DNA of 64,000 nucleotides, from positions 14,757 through 78,756 of the forward strand of contig CAKUCW010000007.1 in assembly GCA_934643825.1 (NCBI GenBank), given 5' to 3'. Of the stretch, positions 51,040-59,546 are shown in pieces. Each line of letters opens with the position of its first letter. Position 1 is the stretch's first letter. The stretch is from an uncultured Clostridia bacterium. GTDB lineage: Bacteria; Bacillota; Clostridia; Christensenellales; Aristaeellaceae. The translations under genes and the position numbers were made by a program. A model generated the notes under the pieces. That model saw only the letters and a list, made by a program, of their open reading frames with translations, was not told where the DNA came from and ran no database searches.

Positions 51040-51624
51040 TTACTTTGCGTCCGTGCATCCTGTTTCCTTCACGAAAACAGCACGCAGCTGCGCATAAGCA
51101 GCATCGATATCGCCGCCATTGACAATCTGATATTTATACTTGGGTGCATACGGAAGCTCGCGCTTTGCGGTTTCAAGGCGCTGGCAGATCTTTTCTTCCG
51201 TTTCCGTTCCGCGTCCGCGCAGTCTGCGCTCCAGTTCTTCAAAGCTGGGCGGCAGAATAAAGATGCTGACACATTCAGGCATGCTCTGCATCACCTGAAG
51301 CGCACCCTGAACGTCAATTTCCAACACAACGTTCATCCCGCTGTTCAGCAGCTTTTCAACGTATGCACGCGGCGTTCCATAGCAGTTGCCCGCAAACACC
51401 GCATGTTCCAGAAATTCATTATTCTGCACGCGGCTTTCAAACTCCTGCCTGGTAATAAAAAAGTAGTCTTTCCCATCAACTTCGCCTTCACGCGGTCCAC
51501 GCGTGGTTGCCGAAACGGAATAAGCGATTTTCCCAGCAAATTCCTCAAACAGCTTGGCTTTAAGCGTACCCTTTCCCACTCCGGACGGACCGGAAAAGAC
51601 AAACAGAACGCCTTTCTTCTGCAT
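51040..51624 (-). CDS. gmk: Guanylate kinase
   Basis: Phosphorylates GMP to GDP; cytosolic and essential. At 194 residues it has the P-loop FSGPSGVGKGT, the GMP-binding SVSATTRGPREGEVDGKDYFF and EFLEHAVFAGNCYGTP, EIDVQGALQV, and a lid with RLRGRGTETEE. Its ATG overlaps the remA stop by 1 bp (TAATG). Confidence 0.97.
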   Translation of the reverse strand: MQKKGVLFVFSGPSGVGKGTLKAKLFEEFAGKIAYSVSATTRGPREGEVDGKDYFFITRQEFESRVQNNEFLEHAVFAGNCYGTPRAYVEKLLNSGMNVVLEIDVQGALQVMQSMPECVSIFILPPSFEELERRLRGRGTETEEKICQRLETAKRELPYAPKYKYQIVNGGDIDAAYAQLRAVFVKETGCTDAK

Positions 51625-51899
51625 TACGGTTCTTCCTCCTCGACGATGGTGGTATTATCCTTGATATCAAAACGGTGCGCTATGGTTTCGGGCTGCACGG
51701 CGGACAAAATGACATGGTCACTGTCCGAAATAATCACCGCACGCGTCCGTCTTCCGTAAGTCGCGTCAATCAGGCGGCGCTCCTCCCTCGCCTCCTGAAT
51801 GATCCGCTTGACCGGTGCGGATTCCGGACCGATGATTGCGATGATGCGGCTTGACGAAATGAAATTTCCATAGCCAACGTTAATGAGCTTGATCTCCAC
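51624..51899 (-). CDS. remA: RemA (DUF370) DNA-binding regulator
   Basis: A 91-residue protein of the RemA family, a ring-forming DNA-binding activator of biofilm matrix and osmoprotection genes in Bacillus. The sequence runs LINVGYGNFISSSRIIAIIGPESAPVKRIIQEARE, then LIDATYGRRTRAVIISDSDHVILSAVQPETI. The start is GTG 51899 with GGAGG 5 bp upstream, directly after the yicC stop. The longer frame upstream lies within yicC. Confidence 0.94.
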   Translation of the reverse strand: MEIKLINVGYGNFISSSRIIAIIGPESAPVKRIIQEAREERRLIDATYGRRTRAVIISDSDHVILSAVQPETIAHRFDIKDNTTIVEEEEP

Positions 51900-51915
51900 G
51901 GGTACCTCCGGACTG

Positions 51916-52788
51916 TTATTCGATATTCTGCACCTGTTCGCGCAGTTTTTCGATTTCTCCCTTTGCCTCAACAACACATTGCGCAATCTGCGCATCCGAC
52001 GCCTTGGAACCGATGGTGTTGAATTCCCGGTTCAGCTCCTGAACAAGGAAATCCAGCTTTCTGCCAACCGGGTTCTCCATCGCCGTTGCTGCGCGAAGCT
52101 GCGCAATATGGCTCGTCAGCCGAACCAGCTCTTCGTCAATGGCTGCCCGGTCGGCAAAAATGGCGACCTCTGTTAAGAAGCGTGCTTCGTCCACATCTCC
52201 GCTCAGCAGCGCAGACAATCTCTGGCTCAGCTTTTCCCGATATTCCTCCACCACATGCGGCGCACGCGTCTCGATCTGACCGCGCAGGTGCTCAATCGTA
52301 TCAAGCTTTCCGAGCATATCGCGTTTCAGGCTCTCGCCCTCACGCATACGCATTGCCGTCAGCTCATCGAGCGCCGCGTTCAGCGCACGCATGAACAGCT
52401 CGCGAACCGTGTCCTGATCCTCACTGCATTCTTCAACCGTCAGCACATCGGGCAGACGTGCATATTCTTCCATCGGAAGATCAGCGGAAAGGTTCAGCGC
52501 ATCGCCAAGCTCCTTCACCGCCTTTTGATAAGCAAGCGCAAGCTGCGTATCCACGCGAATCTGTCGTGCATCAGCGCGATGATTGACATAGTTGACAAAT
52601 ACATCGACATGCCCGCGGGCAAGCCGAGCCGCCACACCGCTGCGAACCGCATCGTCCAGGAAAGCGATGGGTCTTGCCAATCTGAAAGAAACATCCAGAA
52701 AACGGTGATTGACGCTCTTGACCTCAACGGTCATCTCCCTGCCGTCTTCGCATATCAAGCCGCGTCCGTAACCGGTCATGCTCTGCAT
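51916..52788 (-). CDS. yicC: YicC/YloC family endoribonuclease
   Basis: A 290-residue protein of the YicC family, recently characterised as ring-shaped endoribonucleases acting on small RNA and mRNA. It begins MQSMTGYGRG, the family hallmark, followed by EVKSVNHRFLDVSFRLARP. The C-terminal catalytic part has EVAIFADRAAIDEELVRLTSHI, GRKLDFLVQELNREFNTIGSKASD and VVEAKGEIEKLREQVQNIE. AAAAGGAG lies 10 bp upstream. First gene of the yicC-remA-gmk-rpoZ-coaBC operon. Confidence 0.94.
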   Translation of the reverse strand: MQSMTGYGRGLICEDGREMTVEVKSVNHRFLDVSFRLARPIAFLDDAVRSGVAARLARGHVDVFVNYVNHRADARQIRVDTQLALAYQKAVKELGDALNLSADLPMEEYARLPDVLTVEECSEDQDTVRELFMRALNAALDELTAMRMREGESLKRDMLGKLDTIEHLRGQIETRAPHVVEEYREKLSQRLSALLSGDVDEARFLTEVAIFADRAAIDEELVRLTSHIAQLRAATAMENPVGRKLDFLVQELNREFNTIGSKASDAQIAQCVVEAKGEIEKLREQVQNIE

Positions 52789-52826
52789 GGGCGCTCACTC
52801 CTTTTCCTCACGCAGATTTGTTCTAG

Positions 52827-52836
52827 ATTATACCAC
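52827..52836 (-). promoter_or_regulatory. Extended -10 promoter of the yicC operon
   Basis: TGGTATAAT on the minus strand (TATAAT is the complement of 52827-52832) with a TG extension and no good -35. No clear terminator for ligA was found between this box and the ligA stop. Confidence 0.6.
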
Positions 52837-52925
52837 AGAGCCGTATAAAAGGAAACCGTCTACTTGAACAGAATTTTACATGACTCCTACGCGTTTTTGT
52901 GTTTTACGTCGTCTTTTACCGCGCA

Positions 52926-54929
52926 TCAGGCTTCTTCCGGGCAGATTCCGTCCGCAATCCATTTGAGGAACTGCTCTTCACTGATGATCTTGACGCCCAA
53001 CTCACGCGCCTTATCCAACTTGCTTCCTGCGCTTTCACCCGCCAGCACGACGCTTGTCTTCTTGGATACGCTTCCCGTTGCCTTGCCGCCATTCTTTCGA
53101 ATCAGCTCCTGCGCCTGTGCGCGGGAAAGGGTCGGCAGCGTTCCCGTCAAAACGAACGTCAGCCCGTTGAACAACGTACCCGCATCTTCCTGAATGCGCA
53201 TCTGCGGATGAACGCCCGCCTTAAGCAGGCGATTGACAAACGTACGATTCTGTTCATCGGCAAAAAACTCCGTGATCGAAGCCGCGACAACCTCGCCGAC
53301 ATCCTCGATATCGACAAGCTCCTGCGCCTGCGCATTCATCAACGCCTCCAGCGTGCCAAAGTGCGCCATCAGGTCATACGCCGTCTTCTTTCCGATATTG
53401 GGAATGCCGATCGCAAACAGGAAAGCATCCAGCTCGCAGTTTTTGCTCTTTTCCAGTTCGGCAAACAGCTTGTCTGCCTTCTTCTCGCCAAAGCCCTTGA
53501 GCGCAATCAGTTTTTCTCGATCGAGGCTGTACAGATCAGCCGCTGAGCGCACACCCAGCTCGTCATAGAAAAGACCCGCCGTGCGCGTGCTGAATGTTTC
53601 AATATCCATGCCCTGCCGCGATGCAAAATGAGCCATTCTCGCAATCGCCTGCGGACGGCACCCTGCACGGTTCAGGCAGAAGATGTGTGCGCCAATCTGT
53701 GTCAGCGGTCCGCCGCATGCCGGACAAACCGTCGGCAGCTGAATGTCGGTTTCCGGTGCCTCGCCTTCGCCGTCCCAAACGACACCCATGATCTCCGGTA
53801 TGACATCGTTGGAACGCCGCACCCATACCTCGCTGCCGATCCTTACATGCTTGCGGCAGATATCGCCATAGTTGTTCAGTGTCGCCCGCTTGACCGTTAC
53901 ACCGCAGATATCCACCGGCGACAGATGCGCCAGCGGCGTAAGCTTGCCCGTCCGCCCCAGCTCCCACGTAACCTTGAGCAGCTTTGTCACGGTTTCCTGC
54001 GCCGGGAATTTGAAAGCAATCGACCAGCGCGGGAATTTATCCGTCGTACCAAGCACTTCGCGTGTGCGCATATCCGTGATCTTGATCGTCGCGCCGTCAA
54101 TCAGGTAATCCAGCGTTTCTCGACGCGCTTCCACATCGTGAACCGCTTCCAGCGCTTCCTCGATCGTTTCCGCAGGATGCACATACGGGCTGACATTCAA
54201 GCCGTTTTCCCTGAGGAAATCCAGCATGTCATACTGCGTTTCAAAGCTTTTCCCCTCGATATAGCCGACCTGATAAAAGAACGCATCGAGGTGGCGGCTT
54301 GCGGTAACCTGAGGATCCAGATTGCGCAGAGCGCCTGCCGCTGCATTTCGCGCATTCTTCAGCGGTTCCGCTGCCGTTTCATTGTATTTTTTCAGCTGGG
54401 AAAGGCGCATGATGCCTTCGCCCTGCACCTCCATGCGTCCCTGAAACGGAATGGTCAGCGGTATGGTGCGGATGGTCATCGCCTGCGGAAGAATCGCTTC
54501 GCCGACTTCGCCATTGCCGCGTGTCGCCGCCTGAACCAGCTTGCCGCCCTCATATGTCAGATTGACCGTCAATCCATCGAGTTTATATTCCACGCAATAG
54601 GTGTTTTTCGGCAATCCGCCGGCTTCGTCGGTCTGCTTTCTGCATCGCTGCGCCCACGCGAGGATTTCCTCTTCACTCTGCGCTTTGTCCATGCTCCACA
54701 GTCTGGCAATATGGCGATGCTGCTCAAAGCCTTCCATGACCGTACCGCCCACGCGCCGCGTAGGCGAGTCTTCCAGACGGACGCCTGTTTTTTCTTCCAA
54801 TGCACGCAGCTCGGCGTACATCGCATCCCATTCGTCATCGGAAATATCGGATTCATTCTGATCGTAGTATCTGCGCGATGCCTCATTCAGCCTGTCAATG
54901 AGTTCGCGCATACGCTGCTTATCGTCCAT
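52926..54929 (-). CDS. ligA: NAD+-dependent DNA ligase LigA
   Basis: Seals nicks in replication and repair, 667 residues. Domain Ia comes first (RELIDRLNEASRRYYDQ). The adenylation domain has the AMP-lysine in EYKLDGLTVNL, NAAAGALRNLDP and RWSIAFKFPA. Next are the OB domain (GRTGKLTPLAHLSPVDICGVTV), a Cys4 zinc finger (CPACGG...FCLNRAGC), the helix-hairpin-helix domain (LKGFGEKKADKLF, IGIPNIGKKTAYDLM) and a BRCT domain (NGLTFVLTGTLPTLSR). Start 54929 is chosen because GGAGG is at a good distance; an ATG at 54938, overlapping the pcrA stop, lies too close to it. Confidence 0.97.
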   Translation of the reverse strand: MDDKQRMRELIDRLNEASRRYYDQNESDISDDEWDAMYAELRALEEKTGVRLEDSPTRRVGGTVMEGFEQHRHIARLWSMDKAQSEEEILAWAQRCRKQTDEAGGLPKNTYCVEYKLDGLTVNLTYEGGKLVQAATRGNGEVGEAILPQAMTIRTIPLTIPFQGRMEVQGEGIMRLSQLKKYNETAAEPLKNARNAAAGALRNLDPQVTASRHLDAFFYQVGYIEGKSFETQYDMLDFLRENGLNVSPYVHPAETIEEALEAVHDVEARRETLDYLIDGATIKITDMRTREVLGTTDKFPRWSIAFKFPAQETVTKLLKVTWELGRTGKLTPLAHLSPVDICGVTVKRATLNNYGDICRKHVRIGSEVWVRRSNDVIPEIMGVVWDGEGEAPETDIQLPTVCPACGGPLTQIGAHIFCLNRAGCRPQAIARMAHFASRQGMDIETFSTRTAGLFYDELGVRSAADLYSLDREKLIALKGFGEKKADKLFAELEKSKNCELDAFLFAIGIPNIGKKTAYDLMAHFGTLEALMNAQAQELVDIEDVGEVVAASITEFFADEQNRTFVNRLLKAGVHPQMRIQEDAGTLFNGLTFVLTGTLPTLSRAQAQELIRKNGGKATGSVSKKTSVVLAGESAGSKLDKARELGVKIISEEQFLKWIADGICPEEA

Positions 54930-54934
54930 CTCCG

Positions 54935-57337
54935 TCATTCCTCCAGCCTGATAATCGGCGCAATCGCCAGCGCCAGTTCCTTAATTCCCACGCGGACATC
55001 ATCAAAGCGAATCATGATACGCGCATCCGATCCGCTTCCGCTCACGCGAATGACCGCGCCCCGCCCGAATTTTTTGTGCATGACATGGTCGCCCGGCGCA
55101 TAAATCGACGGTTTTTCGATTTCATGTGCCTGCGAAACAACCACATTCTGCCGCGGCTGTGTCTGTCCCATGCCCTGCTGAACACCCTGCACCGTTACGC
55201 CGCCAACCGTCGCGCTCTTTGCGCTCCAGCTCGAAAAGCTCTGTGCCTGACCGGACGGTTTAGATGTATTGAAGCTCGTCTTCGGCTTCCACGCGGACGT
55301 ATAGGCAGACGAATCCGCCTGCTGTCCTCCGAAACCGCTGCTCTTGCTCCATGCAGGCTGACGCCAGCCGCCGCTCTGCCAAGCGCCTCCCGGACGTCTT
55401 GCGCCGCCGCCCATTCCGCCGGATACCGACACATCCTCAATCAGGCGTGCCGGAATATCATCAATAAAGCGCGAGCGATCGTTAAACTGAATCTGGTTAT
55501 AGAGCATACGTCTTGACGCGTGTGACATGAACAGGCGCTCTCTTGCCCGCGTGATGCCGACATAGCAAAGCCTGCGTTCCTCCTCCATGCGGGATTCATC
55601 ATCGCGGCTTCTCGCCGACGGAAAGAGGTTTTCTTCCATGCCTACCATGAAGACATTCGGGAATTCCAGACCCTTGGCGCTGTGCAGGGTCATCATCGTA
55701 ACCGCGCCGCCGTCCTCGCCCATCTCATCCAAATCAGAAACCAGCGATACGTTTTCAAGATATTCCGTCAGCGTGGGGTTGTCGGCTTTCTCTTCGAATT
55801 CCTTCACCGCGCCGACAAATTCACGGATATTCTCCACGCGGGAACGCGCTTCGTCGCTGTCTTCCTTGGCATATTGGCTCTCAAGTCCTACTGTGTCAAT
55901 GACATACTGAACCAGATCCGTCAGTTTCATGGTCTCAGCCATCATCGTCAGATTCATCATCAGTTCGCTGAATTTCTCCACGTTCTTGCGGGCGCGGGAA
56001 CTGATGCTCTCCGGCATATCCATGCACGCCGTCAGCAGCGGCATTTCCTCTTGTGCGGCGTGCTTCGCCAACTCCGCAACCGTCGTATCGCCAATCGCAC
56101 GCTTAGGCACGTTGATGATGCGCCGCACGGAAATATCATCTGCCGGATTGATCATCACACGCAGATACGCCAGAATGTCCTTGACCTCCTTGCGGTCATA
56201 GAACTTGAGTCCGCCGTACATCCGATAGCGAATACCCGCCTGCACAAACGATTCTTCGATGACACGAGACTGCGCATTCGTTCTGTAAAGCACGGCAAAC
56301 CGGCTTGCGTCCTCGCCCTGCGCCATCAGCTCCCGAATCTGCTGGCAAACCCATGCCGCTTCTTCCCGCTCATCGCCCGCCCGATACAGGCGGATGCGCT
56401 CGCCCGGTCCCTGCTGCGTCCAAAGCGCTTTATCCTTTCGGTTTGCGTTGAGCGCAATCACCTGATTGGCGGCATCCAGAATATTCGCGGTCGAACGGTA
56501 GTTCTGTTCCAGCTTGATGACCTTCGCATCCGGAAAATCCTTTTCGAAATCGAGAATATTGCGGATATCCGCGCCGCGCCAGCCATAGATGGACTGGTCG
56601 TCATCGCCGACCACACAAAGGTTGCGGCTCTGCGCAGCCAGCAGCCTAACAAGCATATACTGCGCATAGTTCGTATCCTGATATTCGTCCACATGAATAT
56701 AGCGCAACTTGCGCTGATATGCTTCCAGAACCGGCGGATGCTGGGCAAACAGCTCCAGCGTTTTGACAATCAGGTCATCAAAATCCAGTGAATTAGAGCT
56801 TTTCAGCTTTTCTTCGTAGGCATTATATACGTCATAAACCATCTGACTGCGATAGTCGCGATCGCTCTGCGCAAACCAATCCTGCGGACCGAGCAATTTG
56901 TTCTTTGCATCGGATATCTTGCTCTTAATCTCACGCGGCGGCAGAAATTTGTCATCGATATTGAGCCGCTTCAGAATTTCCTTCAGGGCGCTCATCTGAT
57001 CGTCGTCATCATAGATGGTAAACGAACGCGTATACCCCAGCTTTTCAATATCACGACGCAGAATTTTCGCGCATCCGGAGTGGAATGTTGAAACCCATAC
57101 CTCCGCCGCGCCGTCGCCAGCCAGTTTTTCGATTCTCTCGCGCATCTCCTTTGCCGCTTTGTTGGTAAAGGTAATCGCCATGATCGACCACGGCGGAACG
57201 CCATGCTCAAGCAGGTTTGCGACGCGATACGTCAGCGCACGCGTTTTTCCGGAACCCGCACCGGCAAGCACTAAAAGCGGCCCCTCAAGCGTTTCCGCCG
57301 CGAGCCGCTGTTCTTTGTTCAGATCATTCAGATTCAT
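54935..57337 (-). CDS. pcrA: ATP-dependent DNA helicase PcrA (UvrD family)
   Basis: A superfamily 1A 3'-5' helicase for repair, plasmid replication and removal of RNA polymerase, 800 residues. It shows the Q motif LNKEQRLAAETLEGPLLVLAGAGSGKT (Walker A), TFHSGCAKILRRD, VDEYQDTNYAQ, VGDDDQSIYGWRGAD, LEQNYRST, TMMTLHSAKGLEFPNVFM and VGITRARERL. A low-complexity Gly/Ser/Gln linker (about 655-735) leads to the C-terminal Tudor-like domain (VMHKKFGRGAVIRVSG...IRFDD) that binds RNA polymerase. It starts in an ATGA overlap with yerC. Confidence 0.97.
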   Translation of the reverse strand: MNLNDLNKEQRLAAETLEGPLLVLAGAGSGKTRALTYRVANLLEHGVPPWSIMAITFTNKAAKEMRERIEKLAGDGAAEVWVSTFHSGCAKILRRDIEKLGYTRSFTIYDDDDQMSALKEILKRLNIDDKFLPPREIKSKISDAKNKLLGPQDWFAQSDRDYRSQMVYDVYNAYEEKLKSSNSLDFDDLIVKTLELFAQHPPVLEAYQRKLRYIHVDEYQDTNYAQYMLVRLLAAQSRNLCVVGDDDQSIYGWRGADIRNILDFEKDFPDAKVIKLEQNYRSTANILDAANQVIALNANRKDKALWTQQGPGERIRLYRAGDEREEAAWVCQQIRELMAQGEDASRFAVLYRTNAQSRVIEESFVQAGIRYRMYGGLKFYDRKEVKDILAYLRVMINPADDISVRRIINVPKRAIGDTTVAELAKHAAQEEMPLLTACMDMPESISSRARKNVEKFSELMMNLTMMAETMKLTDLVQYVIDTVGLESQYAKEDSDEARSRVENIREFVGAVKEFEEKADNPTLTEYLENVSLVSDLDEMGEDGGAVTMMTLHSAKGLEFPNVFMVGMEENLFPSARSRDDESRMEEERRLCYVGITRARERLFMSHASRRMLYNQIQFNDRSRFIDDIPARLIEDVSVSGGMGGGARRPGGAWQSGGWRQPAWSKSSGFGGQQADSSAYTSAWKPKTSFNTSKPSGQAQSFSSWSAKSATVGGVTVQGVQQGMGQTQPRQNVVVSQAHEIEKPSIYAPGDHVMHKKFGRGAVIRVSGSGSDARIMIRFDDVRVGIKELALAIAPIIRLEE

Positions 57338-57648
57338 CGATTTTCCTCACTCGCATCGTCACCGAATTTCGCCTTGCTCAAAATAGACTGGTATCCGCCC
57401 GCACCGTAGGTCAGGCTGCGGTTGACGCGGCTGATCGTCGCCGTACTCGCGCCGGTACGCTCAGCAATCTCCTGATAGGTGACCTTTTTCTGCAAAAGAC
57501 GTGCCACCGCCAGACGCTGGGCAACCGCCTGAAGCTCATGGATGGTAAAAATATCTTCAAAAAAGCGGTAGGCTTCCTCTTCGCTTTCCAGCGCGAGCAT
57601 TGCCTTCGCCAGATCGGCGACCTGCTTGTTAATCATATTATCCTGCAT
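57334..57648 (-). CDS. yerC: YerC/YecD family TrpR-related regulator
   Basis: A 104-residue helix-turn-helix protein of the TrpR fold. It has KAMLALESEEEAYRFFEDIFTIHELQAVAQRLAVARLL, then the DNA-reading helices VTYQEIAERTGASTATISRVNRSLTYGAGGYQ. ATG 57648 has GGAGGG 7 bp upstream. It is the first gene of yerC-pcrA-ligA, as in Bacillus. Targets are unknown. Confidence 0.93.
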   Translation of the reverse strand: MQDNMINKQVADLAKAMLALESEEEAYRFFEDIFTIHELQAVAQRLAVARLLQKKVTYQEIAERTGASTATISRVNRSLTYGAGGYQSILSKAKFGDDASEENR

Positions 57649-57690
57649 CGTGCTTCCCTCCAACATGGGTATGACGTTTCCATTCAGTTC

Positions 57691-57699
57691 ATTATAACA
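57691..57699 (-). promoter_or_regulatory. Extended -10 promoter of yerC-pcrA-ligA
   Basis: TGTTATAAT on the minus strand (TATAAT is the complement of 57691-57696) with a TG extension; the -35 region is T-rich and weak. Confidence 0.6.
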
Positions 57700-57710
57700 C
57701 AGAACGCACG

Positions 57711-57744
57711 CAAAAAAAAGCGGCGAAACCCGCTTTCACCGCTT
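57711..57744 (-). terminator. Terminator after the SSB-like gene
   Basis: AAAAGCGG and CCGCTTTT with an inner GAAA/TTTC helix. Eight T follow on the minus strand (complement of 57712-57719). Confidence 0.9.
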
Positions 57745-57770
57745 TTCTTCTTTATTTCGCTAAAGCCTGT

Positions 57771-58451
57771 TTACTGCGGCTGCACCATCTCGGCATGGAA
57801 AACATGTGCCGCCTGTGGCTGCGCCAGATCCATGCCATGCACGCCGTCAATCAACTCCAGGTGCCCGACGGAAACCTCATACGCGGTCTTTTCCACAACC
57901 GTTCCATCCTGCATCTGCTTTTGATATGCACGAGATTGAAGTCTTCCGGTCAGGGCAATCTTGTCACCGACATTCAGCTTCGCCGCAAAGCGTGCGCTCC
58001 TGCCCCATGTGATGCACGGGATATAGTCGCTCTTTCCGTAAGCGCGGTTGACTGCCAGCATCATGTCGGCAATCTCCCTTCCAAACGGCGTCGTGCGGTA
58101 TGCCGGAGCCTTGCACAGCGTTCCGGTCAGCTGAATCTGATTCGGATTTTCGCGTTCATCCGGCTCGACAATCCGCTGAGCAAACGCCGTAATCAGCAGA
58201 CGTCCCGCGCCCTCGATGATCTTATTGTACGAACGAACCTGACCGTCGATGGAGAGCGTATCCCCGTCGGCAAGCATCGCGCCATCCAGCAGCCGCTCGG
58301 AAAGCGTAACCGGAAGCAGATCCTGCGCACCGGAAAGACGCGGCACGCCGAGCGTCAGATAGTAAAACTTTTCGCCAAACGCTTCGTGCCCCACAACCGG
58401 GGTGCCTACGACCTTACCGCTCAGATGCAGTGTGTTAATGACGTTTTCCAT
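57771..58451 (-). CDS. Single-stranded DNA-binding protein-like, two OB folds
   Basis: A 226-residue protein with two SSB-type OB folds. The first (about 5-90, LHLSGKVVGTPVVGHEAFGEKFYYLTLGV...LPVTLSERL...DTLSIDGQVRSYN) is divergent. The second (about 103-200, NQIQLTGTLCKAPAYRTTPFGREIADMMLAVNRAYG...YIPCITWGRSARFAAKLNVGDKIALTGRLQSR) fits the SSB profile well. The C terminus (HVFHAEMVQPQ) lacks the acidic DDDIPF-like tip through which SSB recruits partners. AAGGAGG lies 7 bp before the ATG. The gene follows the deacetylase by 42 bp. It is likely an accessory and not the replicative SSB; this is an inference. Confidence 0.82.
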   Translation of the reverse strand: MENVINTLHLSGKVVGTPVVGHEAFGEKFYYLTLGVPRLSGAQDLLPVTLSERLLDGAMLADGDTLSIDGQVRSYNKIIEGAGRLLITAFAQRIVEPDERENPNQIQLTGTLCKAPAYRTTPFGREIADMMLAVNRAYGKSDYIPCITWGRSARFAAKLNVGDKIALTGRLQSRAYQKQMQDGTVVEKTAYEVSVGHLELIDGVHGMDLAQPQAAHVFHAEMVQPQ

Positions 58452-58493
58452 TGTACGTCCTCCTTATTCATCAATCTCATATTCTTGCTTCTT

Positions 58494-59300
58494 TCATTGT
58501 GCAGGCGTCGCCGATGCGGCAGCCCGCGGAGCCGATGTTGCCAGATGCTGCGTTCCTGCGTGATCGATCCATGTATTGCCTTTCAGCAGCAATTCGGAAA
58601 TCGGAATCACCTTGTAGCCCTGCTGCTTATAGTATTCAAGCACGCGGGGCAAAGCTTGCAGGATATATTTGGAATCGTTATGGAAAAGTACGATGTCTCC
58701 CGGATGAACGGACTGGGTGCATCGCCTGACGATATCATCCGCGCCGAGATTCTTCCAGTCAATGGAATCCACGTTCCATTGGATGCACTCGTATCCCTCT
58801 TCGCGACTGATCCTCACGACATCGTTGTTGTATTCGCCGTAAGGCGGTCTGAACAGCGTCGTCGGTTTGCCCGTGATGGACTCGATCAAATCGCTGCAAC
58901 GCCGCAGTTCCTCGCGAATCTGCGGTGCGGACAGCTGCGACATATGCGGATGCGTCGCTGAGTGGTTGCCCACTTCATGCCCCCGTGCGACCAGTTCCGC
59001 AACCAACTCCGGATATTTTTCCGCCCAGAAGCCCACCAGAAAGAAATTGGTCTTGATATCATACTCATCCAGTATATCCAGAATTCCTTCCGTATTTGCG
59101 CTTCCCCATGCAGCATCAAAGCTGATGGCAAGCACTTTATCCTGTGTATCGACGTTATACACCGGCAGCTCGCGCGTCGTCACCGCCGCCATGATCGTGG
59201 GCGCCTCAGTCAGGGTTGTATAAGCCGCCGTAACGACCAGCAGCCCTAAAACCATCGCCCAGCATTTCATGGGAAGCGAACCGAAGCGCTTTTTGTTCAT
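58494..59300 (-). CDS. Polysaccharide deacetylase, PdaB-like sporulation protein
   Basis: An exported 268-residue protein with an N-terminal signal anchor (MKCWAMVLGLLVVTAAYTTL) and a NodB-fold domain. Motif 1 is SFDAAWG, where active deacetylases have TFDDGP; PdaB proteins of spore formers show a similar change. Motif 2 (NHSATHPH) keeps both His residues, and motif 3 (RPPYGEYN) is intact. PdaB is needed for spore cortex integrity. ATG 59300 has GGAGG 8 bp upstream. A short GGGGAA/TTCCCC hairpin lies at 59385-59400, with no other feature clear in the leader. Confidence 0.85.
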   Translation of the reverse strand: MNKKRFGSLPMKCWAMVLGLLVVTAAYTTLTEAPTIMAAVTTRELPVYNVDTQDKVLAISFDAAWGSANTEGILDILDEYDIKTNFFLVGFWAEKYPELVAELVARGHEVGNHSATHPHMSQLSAPQIREELRRCSDLIESITGKPTTLFRPPYGEYNNDVVRISREEGYECIQWNVDSIDWKNLGADDIVRRCTQSVHPGDIVLFHNDSKYILQALPRVLEYYKQQGYKVIPISELLLKGNTWIDHAGTQHLATSAPRAAASATPAQ

Positions 59301-59507
59301 CCGCATCGCCTCCACTTTTGACCTCGCAAATTGTATATGTGGTCGGCGCTGCATTTAGAACTTCACTCATTAGACGTTGAAAACGGGGAAAATCTTCCCC
59401 TCTAATCAAGATTTCACAATTTTGCCTTATTTATGCAGGTCAATCGGCTGTTTCTCGTATCGCTGACGACGATCTCTCTCCCATTCACCCGGACCGCCGC
59501 ATACAAC

Positions 59508-59544
59508 AAAAGCACCTGCGCATATCACTGCACAGATGCTTTTT
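59508..59544 (-). terminator. Terminator after the topoisomerase A subunit gene
   Basis: AAAAGCACCTG (59508-59518) and CAGATGCTTTT (59533-59543) form an 11-bp stem with one wobble pair; TTTTG follows on the minus strand. Confidence 0.85.
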
Positions 59545-59546
59545 GC

